A DNA stretch of 14,244 nt from JAWXUT01 sp044426075 (GTDB taxonomy: Bacteria; Bacillota; Clostridia; Christensenellales; DTU072): positions 1-14,244 of the forward strand of contig JAWXUT010000035.1 of NCBI GenBank assembly GCA_044426075.1. Reading direction: 5' to 3'. The notes beneath the pieces were generated by a model that saw only the letters and a list, made by a program, of their open reading frames with translations, did not search any database and had not been told where the DNA came from. The position numbers were made by a program, and so were the translations under genes. Positions 1 to 6,481 of this stretch are shown here, piece after piece (the first letter of the stretch is position 1; each line of letters starts with the position of its first letter).

Positions 1-968
1 CCCTTAACTTCCAAACAGAAAACATCTCGTTTTGCGACTACATCCAAATTGTCTTGCATTCCGCCTTTTACAACGATTTCATTTGCAATAGATTCATTGT
101 GGTCAACTAGTTTTACTTGTTTTGCTACCGCAAAAGCATAGTCGAACATACTTGTTACTTCTTTAAATCGGCTCTGACTACTTGGTGAACCCACAACTGT
201 TGAAATTACTCTCATTCCGTTTCTTTCCGCAGATGCAGAAATACAAAACATTGCTGCATTTGTGAATCCAGTTTTGCCAGCATCACATCCTTTATAACTT
301 TTGATTAGCTTGTTTGTGTTAACCAATCCAGTTATTCTGCCGCCCGGATGAACATAATCTTCCATATATATTGTACTGTAATTATAATATTCCTTATTGC
401 TTAATAAGTGTTGCATCATTGTTGTTACATCTTTTGCAGTGCTGTATTGCCCTTCAGCGGGTAAGCCAGTTACATTCACAAATACAGTGTTTTCCATACC
501 CATTTCTGCCGCTTTTTCATTCATTAACGATATAAATGCCTCTTTTGATCCCGCTATACGCTCAGCCAGTGCAACAGACGCATCGTTTGCACTACAAACA
601 GTTATGCCTTTTATTAAATCACTTACACTATATTCTTTGCCAGTATCTAAAAACATCTGCGAGCCGCCCATACCGCTTGCTTCTTTACTTATACATATCA
701 TTTCATCATAAGATAAATTTCCATTTTCTAAATTTTCAAATGTGATGCAAAGCGTCACAATCTTTACCATACTTGCTATCTGCAATTTTTCTTCCGAATT
801 ACGCTCATATAGCACCGTGCCTGTATTATAATCGACTAAATATGCGCTTTTTGCCTCTCCACTAAGCCCACTGTCTGCATATGCGCTGTATCCACCCGCA
901 CACAAACTGACCAAAGCAAGAGCTAAAGTACACATAAATATCGATATTGATAAAAATATCTTCTTCAT
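1..968 (-). CDS. D-alanyl-D-alanine carboxypeptidase (PBP5/DacF family), 3' end cut by window
   Basis: Serine-type DD-peptidase that trims the terminal D-Ala of peptidoglycan stem peptides outside the membrane. About 322 residues are visible and the C-terminus lies beyond the left edge. The N-terminus (MKKIFLSISIF...) is a signal peptide with a likely cleavage after AYA near residue 31. The three penicillin-binding motifs are present in order: SMVK (Ser66 nucleophile, Lys69), SAN (126-128) and KTG (232-234, in AGKTGFT). Position 68 is Val where Thr is common. From about residue 285 the small beta-rich C-terminal domain of this family begins. The ATG at 968-966 is supported by GGAGGG a few bases upstream. 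It follows the five-TM gene by about 46 bp and is probably co-transcribed with it. In Bacillus subtilis dacF lies in the spoIIM-to-spoIIA region, so a sporulation-linked role is possible but not shown. Confidence 0.95.
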   Translation of the reverse strand, partial: MKKIFLSISIFMCTLALALVSLCAGGYSAYADSGLSGEAKSAYLVDYNTGTVLYERNSEEKLQIASMVKIVTLCITFENLENGNLSYDEMICISKEASGMGGSQMFLDTGKEYSVSDLIKGITVCSANDASVALAERIAGSKEAFISLMNEKAAEMGMENTVFVNVTGLPAEGQYSTAKDVTTMMQHLLSNKEYYNYSTIYMEDYVHPGGRITGLVNTNKLIKSYKGCDAGKTGFTNAAMFCISASAERNGMRVISTVVGSPSSQSRFKEVTSMFDYAFAVAKQVKLVDHNESIANEIVVKGGMQDNLDVVAKRDVFCLEVK

Positions 969-1014
969 ATATCCCTCCACTCATAGTTTGTGTTGGGTTT
1001 AGAATTATATTCAA

Positions 1015-1629
1015 CTAAATGGATACAATTATAAGCACCGTGCAATGCAACAACAATTGAAGAATTACACCAAACGCCACAGATATTGCACATCTTGAAC
1101 ATACAACTTTTACCAACTTGCTTGTATAAACTGATACATTTATCTTTGCTCTCTTGTTAATTACATATCCACTTAAATCATAAACGTGCATCAATACGGT
1201 TACATATGATAAAAATGCCACAACTACAACTGGTATAATGAATAATATGAGATATATGGTGCCAAACAATGGTGATATGAACACAGATGCAAATGCTAGT
1301 CTAAATATTGCCAAAGAATAGACGTATAATATGCCCAAATTTAGCAAATATACCCCATAATGATATATTGCCATATATGCAGATAGGAACAAAATTGCAT
1401 TTAGAATACATAACCAGATTATATATGCTAATGGATTTGTGGCTTCATCAACACAAATATTGTATATAAAGTTGCAAGAAACTTCGTCTGGGAACTCTTT
1501 GAATAATGCAGATAGCGCTCCGCATACAACTAACACCAAGCATATGTAAAAGCGCACAGTATGCCCCCTATAACAGCACTTTATCTGATCACACACCCTT
1601 CCAAAGGTTACAAAAATATAATTTATCAT
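1015..1629 (-). CDS. Five-TM integral membrane protein, possibly a diverged SpoIIM
   Basis: 204 residues that I do not firmly recognise. Hydrophobic segments lie at about 27-43, 68-86, 92-114, 121-147 and 181-203. There is a short cytoplasmic-looking N-terminus, one outside loop (44-67, with Cys52 and Cys59) and a basic loop (158-175, NKRAK...) before the last segment. One TM, an outside loop, a cluster of TMs with a Pro in an 'ISP' turn (near 120), then a basic segment and a final TM is the topology I remember for stage II sporulation protein M, which is of similar length. The next gene is a D-Ala-D-Ala carboxypeptidase, and dacF lies in the same B. subtilis region as spoIIM. Sequence similarity by eye is weak, so the name is only a hypothesis. 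The protein is rich in Cys. The stop is TAG. The ATG has no SD, and a TATAAT sits five bases upstream. Confidence 0.8.
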   Translation of the reverse strand: MINYIFVTFGRVCDQIKCCYRGHTVRFYICLVLVVCGALSALFKEFPDEVSCNFIYNICVDEATNPLAYIIWLCILNAILFLSAYMAIYHYGVYLLNLGILYVYSLAIFRLAFASVFISPLFGTIYLILFIIPVVVVAFLSYVTVLMHVYDLSGYVINKRAKINVSVYTSKLVKVVCSRCAISVAFGVILQLLLHCTVLIIVSI

Positions 1630-1634
1630 ACTTT

Positions 1635-1640
1635 ATTATA
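1635..1640 (-). promoter_or_regulatory. -10 element just upstream of the five-TM gene
   Basis: TATAAT on the minus strand ends five bases before the ATG at 1629. No good -35 is seen: the hexamer at 17-bp spacing is GAATAA. A start site from this -10 would fall at about the ATG, giving a leaderless mRNA. An AAAGGG further upstream is too far away (over 20 bases) to act as the SD. Confidence 0.4.
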
Positions 1641-1682
1641 TTTATACATTACACCCTTTATTCACTAGTTACTGAAATATGC

Positions 1683-1711
1683 TTAACATTAACCACTTTT
1701 AGTAGTATACT
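1683..1711 (+). promoter_or_regulatory. Sigma-A promoter of birA, leaderless geometry
   Basis: TTAACA (1683-1688, five of six consensus bases), a spacer of exactly 17 bp, then TATACT (1706-1711, five of six). The predicted transcription start is about 1718, which is the A of the birA ATG. No SD-like sequence lies between the -10 and the ATG. Confidence 0.7.
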
Positions 1712-1717
1712 ATAGCC

Positions 1718-2512
1718 ATGAACAATGTTTATTCTCTATGCAAAAGCGACATAGAGCGACAATTGAATGTTAATTATGACAATATCATATTATTAGACAC
1801 CGTTGACAGCACAAATAGCTACTGCAAGGCGCACAAAAACAACCTAGGTACGCAGTCTTTAGTTGTATCCCTTGAACAAACAGCGGGTAGAGGCAGACAA
1901 GGTAAGAGCTTTTTTAGCCCAGCTAATCGTGGATTGTACTTCACAATGGCGTTAAAGCGCTCAGAATCACCCTCTAATATTGCAAAATACACAATACTTG
2001 TTGCCGTTGCCGTTGTGCGAACAATAAGCGCATTGACACAACACAGACCTAGTATCAAATGGGTTAACGATATTTTTGTAAACGACAAGAAAACTGCTGG
2101 TATTCTCTGCGAATGTACCTATAATAATGATTGCACTGCAACAGATACTATTATAATTGGAGTTGGTATCAATCTAAAAAATGGCGATTTTCCTCTTGAT
2201 ATTGCAAATATAGCAACCACTTTAGATGTAAATGTTGATATTAATACAATAATTGCACATCTTGCAAACAACATCTACAACACTATCTACAGTACAAATC
2301 AAAGTGAGTTGATAGAAGAATATAAATCATATTCTATAGTATTACACAAAACTATCAGCTTTACGCTAAATGATATCGCGCAAACCGGAACAGTTGTTGA
2401 TATTTTGCCCGACGGCGCGTTAGTGCTTGACATGGGCGGCAAGTTGACCACAATAAATTGCGGTGAGATATCACTTGGAAGCAGTGATTATATAAACAAA
2501 CAAAAACTGTAG
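1718..2512 (+). CDS. birA: Biotin--[acetyl-CoA-carboxylase] ligase, monofunctional
   Basis: Attaches biotin to the carrier lysine of biotin-dependent carboxylases by way of biotinyl-5'-AMP; cytoplasmic. 264 residues. The protein begins directly with the catalytic domain and lacks the N-terminal winged-helix of repressor-type BirA, so it should not bind an operator itself. Motifs in order: DSTN (30-33), the adenylate-binding loop GRGRQG (57-62), KWVND (114-118, where KWPND is usual; the Pro is Val), KKTAGIL (124-130) with the catalytic-site lysines, and GVGIN (148-152). A small C-terminal SH3-like domain follows from about residue 215. It is the only plus-strand gene in the window. The ATG at 1718 is the first start possible, because an in-frame TAG lies at 1703-1705. 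It has no SD. The TAG stop lies inside the downstream terminator stem. Confidence 0.95.
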   Translation: MNNVYSLCKSDIERQLNVNYDNIILLDTVDSTNSYCKAHKNNLGTQSLVVSLEQTAGRGRQGKSFFSPANRGLYFTMALKRSESPSNIAKYTILVAVAVVRTISALTQHRPSIKWVNDIFVNDKKTAGILCECTYNNDCTATDTIIIGVGINLKNGDFPLDIANIATTLDVNVDINTIIAHLANNIYNTIYSTNQSELIEEYKSYSIVLHKTISFTLNDIAQTGTVVDILPDGALVLDMGGKLTTINCGEISLGSSDYINKQKL

Positions 2513-2531
2513 CGATTAAACTACAGTTTTT
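2502..2531. terminator. Bidirectional terminator between birA and the nfo-like gene
   Basis: Perfect 11-bp inverted repeat AAAAACTGTAG / CTACAGTTTTT with an 8-nt loop (2513-2520). It carries A-tracts and T-tracts on both sides, so it can end transcription in either direction. The birA stop codon (2510-2512) is the inner end of the left arm. The minus-strand gene ends at 2541, ten bases away. Confidence 0.85.
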
Positions 2532-2540
2532 AAATATGTA

Positions 2541-3386
2541 TTAAAAAGATTTAAAATGATTTTTCATTGTTAGCGTGTCTTCTGCTTGTGTGCCGTCCGA
2601 TTCACAAATTATGTATGGCTCAAGCCCCAATTTATAGACCGCTTCAAGCATATGTTCGTAGTTAGGACCATATATTTCATCTTCAAAAGTTAAGTGCTTT
2701 AGTTCTCCTTTGGCTCCATATTGAATCTTGCTAAAATGTATATGCATATCAAAAACCTTGTGTTCTGGCAGATTATCGAGCATATATGATAGTAGACTAG
2801 TATAATTTGCTGTTTCTTTTAGACTACCTAGCTCCCTTGAATTAACATGCCCAAAGTCTACACAAGGATAAAATTGTTCACTTACATTGCAGTAATCAAC
2901 AACTTCCGCAACCGAACCCATTTGCCCTATTTTGCCCATTGTTTCAATACAAACCTTGTAGTTAGTTAACCCTTTTTCCTCTAGTACTGCAGATAACAAT
3001 TTAAAGTTTTCAATCGCTGTTGTGTGTGCAACATCTCTTTTGGCTTTGCCTTGGCTTGCGGGGTGAACAACAACCCTATTGCCTTTAAAGCAAATAAGTT
3101 TTTCTATACTGCGGGTAACGTATCCAATTGAATTTTCAATTTTTTCTGGATCTGGATTGCTGAAATTTATAAAGTATGGCGCGTGAACAGAAAGCTCCAC
3201 TCCGCTATTTTCGAATGCGTTGCCTATTGCAACAGCAGTTTCACTACTTAAATTTACACCTCTTCCAAATGAATATTCATAGCAATCTATGCCCTTTTTA
3301 GCGCACCAATCTGCAGCTTGTATTGACGTGCTTAATCCGTCTGCAAAAAATGATTTTGAATTTCCAGCAACTCCGAATTTAATCAT
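2541..3386 (-). CDS. Endonuclease IV-like TIM-barrel protein (AP endonuclease family 2)
   Basis: 281 residues, matching the length of Nfo-type apurinic/apyrimidinic endonucleases, which cut DNA 5' of abasic sites with a metal cluster. Candidate metal ligands fall in the expected order: His68 (SVHAPY), His108 (VVHP), Glu148 (IETM), Asp177 and His180 (CVDFGH), His215 or His217 (DMHIHFS), His231 (LKHLTF) and Glu262 (CES). Classical Nfo has a D-x-H pair near the position of His231. Here the residue two before it is Leu (229), so one ligand appears absent, as I recall for a clostridial/archaeal-type subfamily (HFS..YG.KGE..HL). It could therefore be a true AP endonuclease or a related sugar-phosphate enzyme. 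It overlaps the ribF stop by 8 nt and has a strong SD (GGAGGT, 3395-3400) eight bases before the ATG. It is the last gene of the rimP operon, before the terminator. Confidence 0.85.
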   Translation of the reverse strand: MIKFGVAGNSKSFFADGLSTSIQAADWCAKKGIDCYEYSFGRGVNLSSETAVAIGNAFENSGVELSVHAPYFINFSNPDPEKIENSIGYVTRSIEKLICFKGNRVVVHPASQGKAKRDVAHTTAIENFKLLSAVLEEKGLTNYKVCIETMGKIGQMGSVAEVVDYCNVSEQFYPCVDFGHVNSRELGSLKETANYTSLLSYMLDNLPEHKVFDMHIHFSKIQYGAKGELKHLTFEDEIYGPNYEHMLEAVYKLGLEPYIICESDGTQAEDTLTMKNHFKSF

Positions 3387-4248
3387 CAGCTTCTACCTCC
3401 GCAATATCTTTTTTAATTTGAGCGACCAACTCGTCTGGCGAATTAAATTTACTTATCCCGCGCAATCTGCGATCGAACTCAACTGTGATATTTTTATTGT
3501 AAATATCGTTTCCTTTATAATGCAAAATTAGGGTTTCAACGGTCACTTGACTTCCTTCAAAAGTAGGCTGTGTGCCAACATTTGTAAGAGACGCGTAACT
3601 TACACCTTCAATTATAGTGTTTGTCTTATACACACCCCTTTTAGGCAGCAATTTACACCAAGAATAGGCGATGTTTGCCGTTGGAATATCAAATTTTTTG
3701 CCATTACCTTTGCCGTGAACAACTTTGCCGTACATTGAATAACATTGCCCTAAAAGCATATTTGCACTTGAAATATCACCGTTTTTTAGCAATTCTCTTA
3801 TATCTGAACTTGCAATTTTATGCAAATCCACTTCAACTAAATCAACTATTTTAACATCTATATTGCGTTTATTGCAGTAACACAAAAGTGAATTCACATT
3901 ACCTTGTGCATTTTTGCCGTATTTATAGTCTGAACCTACAACAACTCCCACAACATCTTTTGAAAGGATACTATTTAAAAAATCGTCGCCTTCCATATTA
4001 AATAGTGTGCCCGTAGCTTGTACAATCTGCACACGGTCAACACCCAAATCCAACAGCAGTTTCTTGCGTTCCCTTGCTGTGTAAATGAGCTTTTCACCTC
4101 TATTTCTTGCAGTAAAAAAGCCGTCGTCAAATGTTACAACTTCTATTTGCACTCCGCGATCTTTAGCGAGCTTTGCGCCCACCTCAATCAATGCACGGTG
4201 TCCACAGTGAACACTATCAAAAAAACCTAAACAAAGTATCCTTGCCAT
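3379..4248 (-). CDS. ribF: Bifunctional riboflavin kinase / FAD synthetase
   Basis: Converts riboflavin to FMN and FMN to FAD; cytoplasmic. 289 residues. The N-terminal nucleotidyltransferase domain (about 1-160) has GFFDSVHCGH (8-17), VGSDYKYG (104-111) and KIASSDIR (144-151). The C-terminal kinase domain has GKVVHGKGNGKKFDIPTAN (174-192), NVGTQPTF (223-230) and the likely catalytic Glu238 in VETLIL. The protein starts directly at the first beta strand and lacks the roughly 15 extra residues seen in many RibF proteins. Its ATG overlaps the truB stop by one base (TAATG), with GAGG about eight bases upstream. In Bacillus rpsO and pnp follow at this point; here the next gene is endonuclease IV-like. 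No FMN-riboswitch-like leader is seen, so supply seems set by the operon. Confidence 0.96.
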   Translation of the reverse strand: MARILCLGFFDSVHCGHRALIEVGAKLAKDRGVQIEVVTFDDGFFTARNRGEKLIYTARERKKLLLDLGVDRVQIVQATGTLFNMEGDDFLNSILSKDVVGVVVGSDYKYGKNAQGNVNSLLCYCNKRNIDVKIVDLVEVDLHKIASSDIRELLKNGDISSANMLLGQCYSMYGKVVHGKGNGKKFDIPTANIAYSWCKLLPKRGVYKTNTIIEGVSYASLTNVGTQPTFEGSQVTVETLILHYKGNDIYNKNITVEFDRRLRGISKFNSPDELVAQIKKDIAEVEADD

Positions 4249-5123
4249 TACATCAGCCTCGTTATTACTCTAACTCTATCTTCTTCATCAACTTTTGCGA
4301 TGCCCACGAGTATGTCGTCTACATATAACGCAAAATTTTCTTTAGGTGGATTTTTTAATGTAACTTTCACCCCGTCTATTATAAGCTTTTTTTGCCACAC
4401 GGGTGCATCAAACCTTTCAAACTGAGCAAGACCTACACTCATTGGCAAAATATAATCTTCTGCATTGGCGTTTTCCAACTCTTCTAGAGTTATTGCGGTA
4501 TCAATATTGAACCCACCGCTGCTGAGCCTTTTTATGTATTTCATAAGCCCAACTGAACCTACAGCTGTTGCCATATCTCTAGCTATGCTGCGGATATAAG
4601 TTCCGCCACCACACTCAATTTCAAAACTGAAAGTATCACTAGATAATTGTCCAACGCATTTTATGCTATAAATTTCCACTTGTTTGGGCCTCAATTCAAC
4701 ACTTTCGCCCTTGCGAGCAAGTTTATAGGCGCGCTGTCCGTCAACACTTTTAGCCGAATACATAGGTGGAATCTGAGCTATACTGCCACATAAGCTAGGA
4801 ATAACTGCATTAATTTCCTCTAAAGTGGGTAATTTTTCACAAGAATCAATTTCTACACCTGAAGCATCAAGCGTATCTGTTGTCGTGCCAAATGTAAATT
4901 CTGTATAATAAACTTTGCGCTTATCCAAAAAATAATCAAATAATCTAGTTGCTCTTCCCAAAGAAATTGGCAAAACACCTTCCCCGTCTGGGTCAAGTGT
5001 ACCAAGGTGCCCTATTTTATCAAATGACACATTTTGATTGCGCAGTATCCTTTTGAGAATTGATATTACCTTTTGTGAAGTCATACCTGCAACTTTATTA
5101 ATATTTATAAATCCGTTAAGCAT
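4248..5123 (-). CDS. truB: tRNA pseudouridine(55) synthase
   Basis: Isomerises U55 in the T-loop of tRNAs to pseudouridine. 291 residues. The catalytic aspartate is Asp44 in GHLGTLDPDGEGVLPI (38-53). The usual form is GHTGTLDPxATGVL, so the Thr to Leu and the 'DGEG' are local variations while the Asp is kept. YSAKSVDGQRAYKLAR (122-137) and GGTYIRSIARD (173-183) are the other TruB signatures. A small C-terminal PUA-like region (about 235-291) ends the protein. Its ATG overlaps the nrnA stop by one base (TAATG). Only a distant AAAGGA lies upstream, so translation is probably coupled to nrnA. Confidence 0.97.
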   Translation of the reverse strand: MLNGFININKVAGMTSQKVISILKRILRNQNVSFDKIGHLGTLDPDGEGVLPISLGRATRLFDYFLDKRKVYYTEFTFGTTTDTLDASGVEIDSCEKLPTLEEINAVIPSLCGSIAQIPPMYSAKSVDGQRAYKLARKGESVELRPKQVEIYSIKCVGQLSSDTFSFEIECGGGTYIRSIARDMATAVGSVGLMKYIKRLSSGGFNIDTAITLEELENANAEDYILPMSVGLAQFERFDAPVWQKKLIIDGVKVTLKNPPKENFALYVDDILVGIAKVDEEDRVRVITRLM

Positions 5124-6103
5124 TATTTAATTATATCCTTTAGTGCTGAAGGCGCGTTTTCAATTAATTTCTCTAAGACATCGCTATATTGTCCGTACAA
5201 TCTGCAACCGCTTGCGGCAAAGTGTCCACCACCACCGAATATCGCAGCAAACTTACCAGCATTAACGCCGTCTTTTGCGCGGATACCTATTTTATAAGTG
5301 TTTTCTTCGGATTCTGCTATTGTTATTGCAAGTTTAACATCAACAACGTCTATTAATCTGTTTATGATTCCGTCTGTATTGGTGTGATTTGTGCCCGTAG
5401 ATTCAAAATCTTCCTTCCTAAAAGTAATGATTGCTAACGCGTCATCATAGAAAAATTGCGCATTACCTAGCACCCTATTTGTCAATTTAAAAGTGGACAT
5501 TTGCGTGTCTTTATAAAGCCTTCTGTTGATTTCATAAATACTTGCGCCAAGTTTTGTAAGCTCAGCCGCCACAGCAAAACTTTCAGCTGATGTAGATGAA
5601 TATGTCAATGAACCCGAATCACTAGAAAGACCCGTCATTAAACACGTTGCGATATCTTTATCCATTGCACTTTTATCCATTTCAACCAGAACTTTATATA
5701 ATATTTGCGTAGTAGAAGCCGCTTTTGGCTCTAAAACAAGCGCATCTACAAAAGGTTTGCTCATCTCGTGATGATCGATGCACGCTGTGTCTTCAGCTTT
5801 TAAAAATATCTTATATGCTGTTGCGCCCAATCTGTTTGCGTCGCCACAATCGAGTGCAATAGCTAAGTCTAAATGCCTTATTGTACCCAATTTTTCATTT
5901 ATAACATTGATGTTTGGCAAAAATTGCAAGTTATCTTTTATCTTGTTGTTTGGTTCTAAAAAGATATAAGGGGTCTTGCCAATATTCAATAAAAATTTGT
6001 AAAATGCAAGACACGAGCCTATACAATCTCCGTCGGGATTTATATGCATAAATAACCCAATTGTATCTGACTCGTGTAATTTTTTAACGATGTGTTCGTA
6101 CAT
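5123..6103 (-). CDS. nrnA: DHH/DHHA1 phosphoesterase, NrnA-type (nanoRNase / pAp phosphatase)
   Basis: Cytoplasmic Mn-dependent enzyme that in characterised relatives degrades 2-5 nt RNA ends (nanoRNA) and dephosphorylates 3'-phosphoadenosine-5'-phosphate. 326 residues. DHH-domain motifs: HINPDGDCIGS (20-30, metal ligands His20, Asp24, Asp26), ALDCGD (83-88, Asp85), the eponymous DHH (110-112), and GLSSDSGSLTYSS (158-170, Asp162). The substrate-binding DHHA1 domain ends with GGGGHFAASGC (290-300). This is the usual companion of rbfA and truB in clostridial and other Firmicutes operons. It starts seven bases after the rbfA stop, with GAGGAG inside the acidic C-terminal codons of rbfA as SD. 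The exact preference (nanoRNA, pAp or cyclic dinucleotide intermediates) cannot be read from sequence. Confidence 0.94.
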   Translation of the reverse strand: MYEHIVKKLHESDTIGLFMHINPDGDCIGSCLAFYKFLLNIGKTPYIFLEPNNKIKDNLQFLPNINVINEKLGTIRHLDLAIALDCGDANRLGATAYKIFLKAEDTACIDHHEMSKPFVDALVLEPKAASTTQILYKVLVEMDKSAMDKDIATCLMTGLSSDSGSLTYSSTSAESFAVAAELTKLGASIYEINRRLYKDTQMSTFKLTNRVLGNAQFFYDDALAIITFRKEDFESTGTNHTNTDGIINRLIDVVDVKLAITIAESEENTYKIGIRAKDGVNAGKFAAIFGGGGHFAASGCRLYGQYSDVLEKLIENAPSALKDIIK

Positions 6104-6109
6104 GTACGA

Positions 6110-6472
6110 TTACTCCTCTTCTTCTGTTGCAGCCTCAGTTATGTTAAGTGTTTTTAGTATTGAATTGATTTTAATGCCATATTCCACACTATTATCCAAA
6201 TGGAATAGTAGTTCTGGCACTGCCCTCACTTTTAAGCGGTGGAACAATTGTTTCTTTAAAAATCCTGCACAGTTTTTTAGCACTGACATAATTTCTTTTA
6301 CATCGCCCCCACCCAAAATACTAACAAATACTTTGGCATACTTTAAATCTTGCGTAGTTTCAACACGCATAACGCTTATCATAGCGCCGTCTAAACGTGG
6401 GTCATTAATCTCACCACGTATTAGTACAGCTAATTCTCTTTGAATTTCCGCATTGACTCTTTCTATTTTCAT
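6110..6472 (-). CDS. rbfA: 30S ribosome-binding factor A
   Basis: Small KH-fold factor that binds immature 30S subunits near the 5' end of 16S rRNA and helps late maturation, important in the cold. 120 residues, normal family length. Recognisable signatures are the N-terminal RVNAEIQRELAVLI, then NDPRLDGAMISVMRVETTQD (23-42), the KYAKVFVSILG strand, and VRAVPELLFHLDNSVEYG (82-99). It ends in an acidic tail (EEEE). The ATG lies nine bases after the infB stop. The SD (AGAGGT) starts at that stop codon, so the gene is probably coupled to infB. Confidence 0.96.
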   Translation of the reverse strand: MKIERVNAEIQRELAVLIRGEINDPRLDGAMISVMRVETTQDLKYAKVFVSILGGGDVKEIMSVLKNCAGFLKKQLFHRLKVRAVPELLFHLDNSVEYGIKINSILKTLNITEAATEEEE

Positions 6473-6481
6473 AGTTACCTC

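Noticed and set aside
397..711. Plus-strand open frame of 104 codons
   Set aside because: Lies fully antisense to the carboxypeptidase, whose SAN and surrounding sequence are conserved.
1004..1009. TATAAT between the five-TM gene and the carboxypeptidase as a separate promoter
   Set aside because: No acceptable -35 at 16-18 bp; in AT-rich DNA this hexamer alone is weak evidence.
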